The notes: generated from the sequence alone by a model not told the origin. A DNA stretch of 8,779 nt from an uncultured Holophagaceae bacterium (GCA_903919165.1 CAIXHJ010000278.1:1-8779), one strand, 5' to 3'. Positions 1-7,308 are shown, numbered from the stretch's first letter. Made by a program: numbers and translations.

Positions 1-11
1 CTTTTCACGGA

Positions 12-497
12 ATGCAGCAGGCCTTCTCGCTGGTCGGTGCCAAGGGCACCCTCTACTGGAAGGGCACCAAGGGTTGGTGGGCCCAGCGGCCAGGCAGCAA
101 CGGAATGGTGGGCCCCTTCTCCCGTGAGCACCAGGCCCGGAAGTGGGCCGAGGAACCGGCCCGCCTTGCCTACGAGCAGAAGGTGCAGGCAGCCACTGCG
201 AAGATGGCCGCCAAGGATGCCAAGAAGGAGGAACTCCAGAGGAGCACATGGGGCGCCCTGCCTCCTGGTGAGCGCAAGCTGCGTCCTGGACAGGTATGGG
301 CCATGAAGCAGGAGGCTTTCAAGGACCACCAGCTGCTCATCCTCCAGTTAAGGAAAAAGTCCGTTCTGGCCCTCATTAGATCCGACAAGAAGCCCTGGAG
401 GGTTTGCGCGCGGGACGTTCGAAGCAACCACGCGCTCATGCACATTTACCGCTACACGAAGGAAGCGAAGATCCCCAAGAACAAGGCCGTGAAGTAG
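12..497 (+). CDS. hypothetical small basic protein, possibly 5'-truncated
   Basis: I do not recognise this protein. The 161 residues are rich in Lys/Arg. An N-terminal aromatic and glycine stretch (YWKGTKGWWAQRPG, about residues 15-28) is followed by a charged, probably helical middle (about 38-78). The C-terminal half has a possible small beta-rich fold: LRPGQVWAM near residue 90, then alternating hydrophobic strands LLILQL and SVLALIR, and a basic tail ending KNKAVK. No signal peptide or membrane segment is visible. The reading frame stays open to the left edge (codons TTT CAC GGA before the ATG) and no ribosome binding site fits in the 11 bases available, so the true start may lie outside the window. 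It ends in TAG at 495-497 and converges on the symporter gene, with 28 bases between the two stops. A nucleic-acid-binding role would fit the charge but is only a guess. Confidence 0.6.
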   Translation: MQQAFSLVGAKGTLYWKGTKGWWAQRPGSNGMVGPFSREHQARKWAEEPARLAYEQKVQAATAKMAAKDAKKEELQRSTWGALPPGERKLRPGQVWAMKQEAFKDHQLLILQLRKKSVLALIRSDKKPWRVCARDVRSNHALMHIYRYTKEAKIPKNKAVK

Positions 498-525
498 AGG
501 CCGACCTGACTGGAAGAAGGCCCCG

Positions 526-2229
526 CTATTCGGATGTAAGGGGGGCAGCTCCCGAGGGCTGGGACAGGCTGAAGCACCAGGAGAGTCCCACCACCGCCGC
601 GCACCCGATGAGGTTGTACCAGAGGAAGGAGATGCTGGTGAACTTGAAGCAGGCGATCACGCCGACTTCGGCGACGAGGGCGGCATAGAAGGCCGCTCCT
701 CCCCTGACACGCTTGACGTAGAAGGCCGTGATGAAGATGCCGAGAATGGTGCCGTAGAAGAGGGAACCGAGGATGTTCACGGCCTCGATGAGGGAGCCCA
801 GGCGGGCGGCGTACTCCGCGAAGGCCATGGCGAAGCAGCCCCAGGCGAAGGTGGCGATGCGGCCCACCCACACCTCGCGCACGCCCTGGCTGCCTCCGAT
901 GAGGCGCCGCCAGAGATCCACCACCGTTGTGGCCCCCAGGGCGCTGATCTCCCCGGACATGGAGGACATGGAGCCCGAGAACACGGCGGCGATGACAAGG
1001 CCCACGAGGCCCACGGGCAGGCTGCTGAGCACATAGGCGAGAAAGATGTAGTTCGTATCGCTTGGTTTGGTGCCGGGGTTGGCCTTTTCGATGAGCGCCA
1101 CGCCCTTCCTTCGCACGGCTTCGCTGTCGGCATGGGCCTGCTGGAGCTGCTGCTTGGTCGCGGCGATCAGCGCCGCATCCCCACCGTGTCGCGCCGTGAC
1201 GTAGGCCTCGGCCATCCGGCTCTGCCCTTCCCGGGCCTTGACGAAATCCACCTCAAGGGCCCGGTAGGCGGCAGCATCGGGACTCGCCATGACCTGCTTC
1301 ACGGGACCCGGGTTGAAGAAGAGGGGTGGTGTATGGAACTGGTAGAAGACGAAGACGAGAGCGCCCAGCAGCAGGATGAGGAACTGCATGGGCACCTTGA
1401 TCATGCCGTTCAGCAGCAGGCCCAGGCGGCTCTGTGTGACGGAGCTGCCCGCCAGGTAGCGCTGCACCTGGGACTGATCCGTGCCGAAGTAGGACAGCAT
1501 GAGGAAGGTGCCCCCGATCAGTCCGGACCAGAGGTTGTAGCGGTTGTTGGGGTCGAAGTGCGTGTCGATGACGTTCAACCGGCCCAGTCCGCCGGCCACG
1601 TGGAGGGCATCGCTGAAGCTCACGTGGGAGGGCAGGCGATAGGCGGTCATCACGCCTGCGAGGATCATGCCGCAGGCGATGATCAGCATCTGGGAGCTGT
1701 GCGCCCAGGCCACGGCCTTGGTGCCGCCCGTGACGGTGTAGATCATCACCAGCGTGCCGACCAGCAGAATGTTGACGTGGAGGTTCCACCCCAGCAGCAC
1801 CGAAAGGACCAGGGCCGGCGCGAAGATGGTGAGGCCCACGGCGAGGCTCCGCTGAATGAGGAAGAGACCCGCGGCGAGGAGTCTCGTCTTCAGATCGAAC
1901 CGCGCCTCCAGGATCTCGTAGGCCGTGGACACCTTCAGCCGGTGGTAGAGCGGAAGGATGGTGATGGAAAGGATGACGGCCGCCAGCGGCAGGCCGAAAT
2001 AGAACTGCACGAAGCGCATGCCGTCCACGTAGGCCTGGCCCGGCGTGGAGAGGAAGGTGATGGCGCTCGTCTGCGTGGCGATGATGGAAAGGCCGATGAG
2101 CCACCAGCGATGATCGCGGCCCCCGCCGATGTAGCCCTCGCCGGTGGTGGCGCCGCGCCCCTTGTAGAGGCCCCACAGGACGACGAAGAGCAGGGCGCCG
2201 CCGAGGACGAACCAGTCCAGGCGGCTCAC
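526..2229 (-). CDS. sodium:solute symporter family (SSS/SLC5-like) transporter
   Basis: A 567-residue polytopic inner-membrane protein of the SSS family, which couples Na+ entry to uptake of sugars, amino acids, organic acids or vitamins. The first helix lies at about residues 5-21. The family core TQTSAITFLSTPGQAY is at 52-67, TVTGGTKAVAWAHSSQM at 165-181, and the LSYFGTDQSQVQRYLA region at 245-260. The SMSSMSGEISALGATT stretch at 420-435 carries the Ser pair (422-423) where family members bind Na+. Roughly 13 spans can be drawn. Residues about 303-392 form an unusually long hydrophilic, Ala/Gln/Glu-rich insert between two spans, likely helical. The start is GTG at 2229-2227, sharing bases with the TGA of the small membrane gene upstream (GTGA). 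No good Shine-Dalgarno precedes it, so translation is probably coupled. It is the last gene of the cluster. Substrate unknown; the upstream deacetylase suggests a deacylated product. Confidence 0.93.
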   Translation of the reverse strand: MSRLDWFVLGGALLFVVLWGLYKGRGATTGEGYIGGGRDHRWWLIGLSIIATQTSAITFLSTPGQAYVDGMRFVQFYFGLPLAAVILSITILPLYHRLKVSTAYEILEARFDLKTRLLAAGLFLIQRSLAVGLTIFAPALVLSVLLGWNLHVNILLVGTLVMIYTVTGGTKAVAWAHSSQMLIIACGMILAGVMTAYRLPSHVSFSDALHVAGGLGRLNVIDTHFDPNNRYNLWSGLIGGTFLMLSYFGTDQSQVQRYLAGSSVTQSRLGLLLNGMIKVPMQFLILLLGALVFVFYQFHTPPLFFNPGPVKQVMASPDAAAYRALEVDFVKAREGQSRMAEAYVTARHGGDAALIAATKQQLQQAHADSEAVRRKGVALIEKANPGTKPSDTNYIFLAYVLSSLPVGLVGLVIAAVFSGSMSSMSGEISALGATTVVDLWRRLIGGSQGVREVWVGRIATFAWGCFAMAFAEYAARLGSLIEAVNILGSLFYGTILGIFITAFYVKRVRGGAAFYAALVAEVGVIACFKFTSISFLWYNLIGCAAVVGLSWCFSLSQPSGAAPLTSE

Positions 2230-2354
2230 GAGAAGGCCCAGGAGAAGAGCCGGAAGAGCAGGATGCAGAGCAGCAACTCGCCCAGGACGACGGCATAGAT
2301 CCGCTTCCAGGATCCGAGCAGAGGCGGGACATCCTTATTCATGGGTTCATTCAT
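2226..2354 (-). CDS. single-span small membrane protein between deacetylase and symporter
   Basis: A 42-residue frame (38 if the later ATG at 2342 is used) sits exactly between the PIG-L and symporter genes. After a short polar head (MNEPMNKDVPPLLGSWKR) comes one hydrophobic helix, about residues 19-41, with an embedded Glu26 and Arg35 and several aromatic residues. This is a tail-like inner-membrane peptide with a positive N-terminal flank. Its beginning overlaps the PIG-L stop (2349-2347) and its TGA overlaps the symporter GTG, so all three genes are translationally linked. The frame stays open further upstream to 2465, but that part is out-of-frame PIG-L coding sequence and not protein-like. 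Three ATGs (2360, 2354, 2342) compete; 2354 is chosen because a weak GGGA lies before it. Other SSS transporters have small partner subunits (DUF4212, DUF485 families), but those are larger with two spans. An accessory-subunit role is inferred from position. Confidence 0.62.
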   Translation of the reverse strand: MNEPMNKDVPPLLGSWKRIYAVVLGELLLCILLFRLFSWAFS

Positions 2355-4866
2355 GGGCATGTCCCAGGGCCAGGAGATTGGCGAAGAGGCGCGTGGCGCC
2401 GGGTACGCCGTCCGGCAGCTGGCGGAAGAAGGCGAGACCCGTGTACACGTAGGTTCCCTTCCCATGCTTCGCCACGATCAGGGCACCGCCGTCCTCGGGT
2501 TCACCGGGATCCGACATGCCCAGAAGGGCCGTGTAGTGGGCGTCCCAGCCTTCAGCATGGTAGAGGCTCCGATCCTGAATCCACCCGTCGAAATCCTTCG
2601 CCGTGATCTCGTTGGGTCGGTGGAACACGGGGTGGTCAGGAAAGAGGAACCGGACGGGCGCCGTCTCGTCGGTGACGCGCTTCCGGCCCACCTTGAAGGG
2701 GTAGGGGCCGATGGTGTCTGTGACCATGGCGGCGTTGATGCCGGGGAAGCCGGTGTTCACGGTGTAGAGCACCACCTCGGTTCCACCCGCCGCCACGTAG
2801 GTGTGCAGGTGTTCCTTGAGGGTATGCAGGGCGGGACGGGTGTTGTAGGCGCGGATGCCCAGCACGATCGCATCGAACCGCGCGAGGTCCTCCCGGGCCA
2901 GGGCCTCGTCCGTGAGCAGTTCCACCTCGTAGCCGATGCGGCGCAGAGCCTGAGGGATATCGTCGCCGGCACCCATGACGTAGCCGATGCGGCGGCCGTT
3001 GTGCTTCAGGTCGAAGCGCTCCAGGCGTGCCCTCGCCTCCGGGAGGAGGGTCTGCAGAGGGATGTGCGGGTAATCCAGCTTCACCAGGCTGTGAGCGGGT
3101 GCGAATCCCGCACCTGTGTCCACTTCCACTCGCAGCTCACCCGAGGCCGTCATGGGGGGAGGTGTGAGGCGGAAGGACAGTTCCTTCTCCTCCCCAGGGC
3201 TGGCCAATGTGAAGGGAAGCTCCGAGGGCTCCACCTTCCACGGGGCGGGCACCTGGAGGCGCACCCGGCCCGATGCGGTCGAAGCACCTCTGATCACCTT
3301 CAAGCGCACGTCCTTCGCCCTGGGCCCAGCGAACATCTGCACGTTCTCATCTAGATTCACGAGGGCGGGGGGCACCACGGCCAAGGGCTGGTAGCGCTCG
3401 CCGAGGACGGGGTCCCTGAAGCGGTACCGTATGGGGACCACCACGTCAAAGGCGCCATCGGCGAGGGCCACGCGGGTCCGCAGGCGGAAGGGTGCGGGCG
3501 ACTCGGGAAGGCCCGCCCAGGACTCTGCGCCAGGTCCTCCCAGCCAATGGGGTTGGCTCAGCGGCGTGTCCACCGGAATGGTGAACGTGAAGGCCTCTTT
3601 CCTGGGCAGATTGTCTGGCAGGGGCTTGCCATCCTTGCGTGCCTCCAGGACGCGGGAGCCATCAACAGTCAAGGCTTCAAGCGTGAGGGACTCCAGCATC
3701 AGGGGGCTGCCTCCGCGCACCAGTACGGCGGCGTTCACGGTGAGGCGATCTCCCGGTGCGGCGCTCTGCCGGTCGGCGATGGCTTCCACCCAGAGCCCGG
3801 CAGCGGCCCGGAGGGACTCTTCCAGTTCCGCGGCCTTGGTGGATACGAGAGGCTCAGCCTGTATGTCGGGGGGCAGGGTGCGAAGGGACTGCAGCGCACG
3901 TTGGAGCTGGGGCAGGATGGCGGAGGGGTGATCGGCGCGGAAGGTCATGCGAGCCTCGCGCAGCAGTGAGGCCACCCTCTGGGTGCCGGCAAGGCGGGAC
4001 CAGGTGAGGTCGATGCCCTCGAAGAGATCGGTCTTCGCGGGATGGCCCGCCAGCAGTTCGAAGCTCTCCTCCCGCTGGCCGCGTTGGGCCAGCACGCCGA
4101 AGCCTTGGCTGCGATGCTGGCTGCGGCTTTCGGCCGCCAGCTCGCCGTAGGACCTGCCGAGCAGGGGGTCATAGGCGCCCACGTCCAGCGTGAGGCTCCC
4201 TGGGGCGGGCTTGGGGGCGTCATCGGTAAAGCGGAAGTGGTTCCACAGCAACCGCCTGGCCTGCCAGGTGTGGAGGCCGTTCTTGAGTTGCTCGGAGAAG
4301 CGGGTCGGATCCGCGGCGTCCTTGAAGGCCTCGATGGCGAGCATGGCCGAAGCGATGTGGTGGCCGTGACCTGCCCTCTCATCCGGGGGAAAACGCGTGA
4401 GGATGACATCCGGGCGGAAAGTCCGGATGGTGCGCACGACATCGCCAAGGACTTTGTCGTGATTCCAGATCCGCAAGGATTCTTCCGCGGTCTTGGAATA
4501 GCCGAAATCCACTGCGGATGTGAAGAACTGCTCGGCACCGTCGATGCGACGCGCGGCGAGCAGTTCCTGGGTGCGGATGGCCGCGAGGTCGTCACCCAAT
4601 TCGTGACCGATGAGGTTCTGGCCACCGCCGCCCCGGGTCATGGAGAGGTAGGCGGTGCGGAGGTTCCGGCCCTTGGACAGGGTGGCGAGCACGGCGGTGT
4701 TTTCGTCATCGGGATGGGCGGCGATATAGAGCACGCTGCCCATGGTTTGCAGGCGATCGAGTTGTTTCTGCAAATCCGCCGCATCCCTCGCGGGGACCTG
4801 GGCCTGGAGCCATGACAGAAACGTAGCGGCCAGTGCGATAGAGGCGATGCGGCGGAGTGTCGGCAT
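2347..4866 (-). CDS. secreted multidomain PIG-L (LmbE-like) family deacetylase
   Basis: An 839-residue exported protein. Residues 1-22 are a Sec signal peptide (RR near the N-terminus, a hydrophobic core, likely cut after LQA), so it acts outside the cytoplasm. Residues about 44-260 are the PIG-L/LmbE zinc N-deacetylase domain: AHPDDE at 50-55 supplies His51 and Asp54 as metal ligands and Asp53 as probable general base, and GHGHHIAS at 166-173 supplies the third ligand (His170) and His167. The middle is Pro-rich beta-sandwich material; about 490-600 resembles NEW3-type Ig-like domains. The C-terminal part from about residue 627 (IGYVMGAGDDIPQAL, then DAIVLGIRAYN) has the alternating pattern of a class I amidotransferase-like/ThuA-like Rossmann fold, probably non-catalytic. 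The gene starts 3 bases after the DinB stop with no Shine-Dalgarno, which implies coupling. The family removes N-acetyl groups from GlcNAc-type substrates; the substrate here is unknown. Confidence 0.9.
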   Translation of the reverse strand: MPTLRRIASIALAATFLSWLQAQVPARDAADLQKQLDRLQTMGSVLYIAAHPDDENTAVLATLSKGRNLRTAYLSMTRGGGGQNLIGHELGDDLAAIRTQELLAARRIDGAEQFFTSAVDFGYSKTAEESLRIWNHDKVLGDVVRTIRTFRPDVILTRFPPDERAGHGHHIASAMLAIEAFKDAADPTRFSEQLKNGLHTWQARRLLWNHFRFTDDAPKPAPGSLTLDVGAYDPLLGRSYGELAAESRSQHRSQGFGVLAQRGQREESFELLAGHPAKTDLFEGIDLTWSRLAGTQRVASLLREARMTFRADHPSAILPQLQRALQSLRTLPPDIQAEPLVSTKAAELEESLRAAAGLWVEAIADRQSAAPGDRLTVNAAVLVRGGSPLMLESLTLEALTVDGSRVLEARKDGKPLPDNLPRKEAFTFTIPVDTPLSQPHWLGGPGAESWAGLPESPAPFRLRTRVALADGAFDVVVPIRYRFRDPVLGERYQPLAVVPPALVNLDENVQMFAGPRAKDVRLKVIRGASTASGRVRLQVPAPWKVEPSELPFTLASPGEEKELSFRLTPPPMTASGELRVEVDTGAGFAPAHSLVKLDYPHIPLQTLLPEARARLERFDLKHNGRRIGYVMGAGDDIPQALRRIGYEVELLTDEALAREDLARFDAIVLGIRAYNTRPALHTLKEHLHTYVAAGGTEVVLYTVNTGFPGINAAMVTDTIGPYPFKVGRKRVTDETAPVRFLFPDHPVFHRPNEITAKDFDGWIQDRSLYHAEGWDAHYTALLGMSDPGEPEDGGALIVAKHGKGTYVYTGLAFFRQLPDGVPGATRLFANLLALGHAHE

Positions 4867-4869
4867 GGA

Positions 4870-5448
4870 TTACGGCTTGCGGCTGGCCGGGGGAATGATG
4901 CCGTTCATGCGCAGGTACACGGCCATCTGGCCATAGTGATCGAAGGCGTGGGCGACGGTCAGCGAGGCGAGGCTCAGGCGCGTGGTGGAACCCTTGCCCC
5001 AGGGCGTCGGGATGGCCGCGGTGGCGTTGGCGTCCGTAATGCCGGCGAAGGCCTTGTGGGAGTAAGCGAAGGAATCCTTCAGGTACTTGATGATGTCGGC
5101 CTTGGTCTTGAGGGCTTCTGGGCCGCTCTCGCCGCCGAGATCCGCCGGGGCCTTTTCACCCGCGATGCCGGCGCTGAACATGAAGTTGGCGGAGGCCGCG
5201 TGGCGGACCTGCTCCGCGAAGGTCTTCACGCCCTTGAACTCGCCGCTGGCGGGGGCGAAGTTGAACGTGGCCTCAGGCATGGCCTCGGCGGCTGGCACGA
5301 ATTCGCTCTCGAGGTTGGCGAGCTGGCGATCCATCACCTGACCAGCGGTGGGGGCCTTGTCCGCGACGGCCTTTGGAGCGGCGGGAGACTGGGCCGAGAC
5401 GAAGCCTCCGGCAAGCAGAAGAGCCAACGCGATTCGGGACGGATGCAT
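4870..5448 (-). CDS. exported DinB/YfiT-like family protein
   Basis: A 192-residue protein of the DinB/YfiT four-helix-bundle superfamily. Residues 1-19 are a signal peptide (hydrophobic ALALLLAGGFVSA, likely cut after VSA), so this member is exported, whereas characterised relatives are cytoplasmic. The metal triad is visible: His83 in VRHAASANF, and His167 and His171 in AHAFDHYGQM, the usual H-x3-H of the last helix. DinB-superfamily enzymes include thiol S-transferases and mycothiol-dependent isomerases, but many members have no known reaction. The ATG at 5448 is chosen over an in-frame ATG at 5499 because AAGGAG (5460-5455) lies 6 bases before it and the signal peptide begins there. It is the first gene of the cluster that continues into the PIG-L deacetylase 3 bases downstream. 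Upstream lies pxpA on the same strand, 92 bases away. Confidence 0.85.
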   Translation of the reverse strand: MHPSRIALALLLAGGFVSAQSPAAPKAVADKAPTAGQVMDRQLANLESEFVPAAEAMPEATFNFAPASGEFKGVKTFAEQVRHAASANFMFSAGIAGEKAPADLGGESGPEALKTKADIIKYLKDSFAYSHKAFAGITDANATAAIPTPWGKGSTTRLSLASLTVAHAFDHYGQMAVYLRMNGIIPPASRKP

Positions 5449-5454
5449 GTGAAT

Positions 5455-5460
5455 CTCCTT
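5455..5460 (-). promoter_or_regulatory. ribosome binding site of the DinB-like gene
   Basis: On the minus strand AAGGAG stands 6 bases before the ATG at 5448. It is the best Shine-Dalgarno in the four-gene cluster and decides the start, giving a clean signal peptide in place of an extended N-terminus. The downstream genes of the cluster lack comparable sites and appear to be translated by coupling. Confidence 0.8.
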
Positions 5461-5540
5461 GACTGGGAGAGCTAGCATAGCGCCGCCCAGGACCATCAAT
5501 GGAAGATAAGTGCAGGGATGATATTTGATGATGGGATCAG
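5461..5540 (-). promoter_or_regulatory. gap between pxpA and the DinB-like gene; possible promoter
   Basis: This stretch separates the pxpA stop from the DinB-like gene and is noticeably AT-richer at its pxpA end (about 5518-5533). On the minus strand TATGCT (5479-5474) could be a -10 box. The nearest -35-like sequence, TTGATG (5499-5494), is only 14 bases away, too short for a standard sigma-70 site, so the call is weak. No convincing hairpin with a T-run follows pxpA, so read-through from the pxp operon into the cluster cannot be excluded. Confidence 0.28.
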
Positions 5541-6299
5541 CTAGAGAGCACGGACCTCGACTCCGGCTTCCTCCAGTGCCCTGCGCAGCCGACGGGCGAA
5601 GGCCAGTGCCTTGGGTTGATCGCCGTGGATGCAGACTGTTTCAGCCTTGATTGCCACATCCACGCCTGTCCTGCTCTCGACCCGGCCTTCCAGCACCATG
5701 CGCAGCACCCGCGACACGGCGAATTCCTCGTCCGTGATCAGGGCCCCTGGCTCGCCTCGCGGAGAGAGGCTGCCGTCCGCCTCGTACCCGCGATCCGCGA
5801 AGACTTCGCTGGCGCAGCTCAGGCCGATTTTTTGGCCGGCCCCGATCAATGCGCTGCCACTCAGGCCCACCAAGATCAGGGATGGCTCGAAATCCCGTAC
5901 GGCACAAGCGATGGCCTCCGCCAGGGCCCTGTCCTTGGCCGCCATGTTGTACAGGGCCCCATGGGGCTTGACGTGACGGAGGCTGGTTCCAGCGGCCCTC
6001 GCGAAGGCGTCCAGGGCACCCACCTGGTAGAGGGTCAGCCCGCGCGCCTCCTCGGGAGTGATGCCCATGGTCCGGCGCCCGAAGCCTTGCAGGTCCGGGA
6101 GGGAGGGGTGGGCCCCCAGGGCCACGCCCTTGGCTGCGGCAAGTTGGACTGTGCGCATCATGGTCGCCGGATCGCCCGCATGGAACCCGCAGGCGATGTT
6201 GGCGCTGGTGATCAGTTCCAGGAGGTCCTCGTCCCGGCCCATGGTCCAGGCTCCGAAACTTTCACCCATATCGCAGTTGAGGTCGATGGTCTTGCCCAT
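5541..6299 (-). CDS. pxpA: 5-oxoprolinase subunit PxpA (LamB/YcsF family)
   Basis: A 252-residue cytoplasmic protein of the LamB/YcsF family, the subunit that with PxpBC cleaves 5-oxoproline to glutamate with ATP hydrolysis. Nearly every family block is present: DLNCDMGESFG at 6-16, ANIACGFHAGDP at 33-44, GAHPSLPD at 62-69, RHVKPHGALYN at 108-118, EVFADRGYEADGSLSPR at 165-181 and ETVCIHGD at 220-227. Full length for the family and no frameshift. The ATG at 6299 is preceded by AAGGTGA, in which the TGA is the pxpC stop, so the ribosome site lies on the end of pxpC and the gap is 4 bases. It is last in pxpB-pxpC-pxpA, the E. coli order. Older annotations call it a lactam utilisation protein. 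Confidence 0.97.
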   Translation of the reverse strand: MGKTIDLNCDMGESFGAWTMGRDEDLLELITSANIACGFHAGDPATMMRTVQLAAAKGVALGAHPSLPDLQGFGRRTMGITPEEARGLTLYQVGALDAFARAAGTSLRHVKPHGALYNMAAKDRALAEAIACAVRDFEPSLILVGLSGSALIGAGQKIGLSCASEVFADRGYEADGSLSPRGEPGALITDEEFAVSRVLRMVLEGRVESRTGVDVAIKAETVCIHGDQPKALAFARRLRRALEEAGVEVRAL

Positions 6300-6303
6300 G
6301 GGA

Positions 6304-7308
6304 TCACCTTGTTTGCTGGTCGGCCAGAATCTGCTCCAGGTCGCGGAAACGCTCTTCGCGGCGGAGAAGCAACTCCTGGGCTTCTTCGAGGGACACGGTC
6401 GAAAACCGCATGGTCTCCCCTGGACGGAGCTGGGCCGCCTTGGGGAGATCCACCGAGGCTACTTCGCCAAGCCGCGGATAGCCGCCCGTCGTCTGCCGAT
6501 CGGCCATGAGGAGGATGAGGGAACCGTCGGGGGGAAGCTGGAGGGTGCCCGTGGCCACCCCCGAAGAAATCATCTCCAGCGGTTGTTCCAGGGACAGCCT
6601 TGGCCCCTGCATCCGAATGCCCATGCGATTCGAATTGGGCGCCACCTTGAAGACAGTCTCCAGGAGGCTCTGCCGCGATTCGCCCGTCAACAAGGGCCAT
6701 TGGGGGCCGGTCGTGAAGCGGAGGGTCGCAGGCTGGATGAAGTCCAACTCCCGGGACCAGGGAGCGAACCAACCCGGACCCAGGAATGGGCGCTGACCCT
6801 GATGGAAGCGCTGCCGGAGCGTCGGGTAGCGATCCCCGGGGCAGGGTCCGGTTTCCAGGCGATCCCCGATCTTGAGGGCCCGGCCCTGGAAACCTCCGAA
6901 GCCAGCGGACAGATGGGTGCTGGCACTACCCATGACGCTTGGGATCCGGAAGCCGCCCTCCACGGCTAGATAGCAACGGACCCCCTGGACCGGCCTGCCG
7001 AACTTGAGCCGGGCGCCAGCCCTCACCAGCACGGGCCGCCAGAGCGGAACCGGCTGGTCCTCGATCTTGGGAGAGAGATCGGCGCCGCACAGTGTGATCA
7101 ACGACTCGGTTTCGAAGAGCAGGTTGGAGCCCGTGAGGGTCATCTCCATCGTGGGGGCATGGGCTGGATTCCCCAGCAGGAGATTGGCCAGCCGGTGGGA
7201 GACCTCATCCATGGCGCCACCGGGACCCACGCCCAGGTGCTGGAAGCCCCTGCGCCCAAGGTCCTGAAGCGTGGTGAGCAGCCCGAAGGATTCGACGCGG
7301 AGGCTCAC
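6304..7308 (-). CDS. pxpC: 5-oxoprolinase subunit PxpC (biotin-dependent carboxyltransferase/KipA family)
   Basis: A 334-residue cytoplasmic protein of the KipA/allophanate-hydrolase-subunit-2 family, partner of PxpB in the ATP-using part of 5-oxoprolinase. Family motifs seen: TTLQDLGRRGFQHLGVGPGG at 12-31, AVEGGF at 115-120, NSNRMGIRM at 225-233, SSGVATGTLQLPPDG at 248-262 and MADRQTTGGYPRLG at 268-281. A charged helical tail (EEAQELLLRREERFRDLEQIL) ends the protein. The start is GTG at 7308-7306, sharing bases with the pxpB TGA (GTGA overlap) with GGAGGG just upstream. The frame remains open back to 7662, but that extension is Arg/Pro/Gly-rich antiframe of pxpB and does not resemble the family, which begins near this GTG. 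Confidence 0.95.
   Translation of the reverse strand: MSLRVESFGLLTTLQDLGRRGFQHLGVGPGGAMDEVSHRLANLLLGNPAHAPTMEMTLTGSNLLFETESLITLCGADLSPKIEDQPVPLWRPVLVRAGARLKFGRPVQGVRCYLAVEGGFRIPSVMGSASTHLSAGFGGFQGRALKIGDRLETGPCPGDRYPTLRQRFHQGQRPFLGPGWFAPWSRELDFIQPATLRFTTGPQWPLLTGESRQSLLETVFKVAPNSNRMGIRMQGPRLSLEQPLEMISSGVATGTLQLPPDGSLILLMADRQTTGGYPRLGEVASVDLPKAAQLRPGETMRFSTVSLEEAQELLLRREERFRDLEQILADQQTR

Noticed and set aside
498..530. Possible bidirectional terminator between the two convergent genes
   Set aside because: Only a 4-base GGCC/GGCC stem can be drawn, with no T-run.
1132..2298. Long plus-strand open frame (388 codons) opposite the symporter gene
   Set aside because: Product is rich in His/Gln/Glu/Gly/Arg with no family likeness; it is the antisense of a clear SSS gene in GC-rich DNA, where long spurious frames are expected.
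2341..3354. Long plus-strand open frame (337 codons) opposite the PIG-L gene
   Set aside because: Composition (Gly/His/Val/Arg low complexity) is typical of an antisense shadow, and the PIG-L gene on the other strand has conserved domains.
5449..5499. Upstream ATG at 5499 as start of the DinB-like protein
   Set aside because: It adds 17 residues before a clean signal peptide and ignores the strong AAGGAG site just before the ATG at 5448.
5518..5536. GATGAT-ATTT-GATGAT repeat after pxpA as a terminator or operator
   Set aside because: It is a short direct repeat that does not form a hairpin; two six-base copies are weak evidence.
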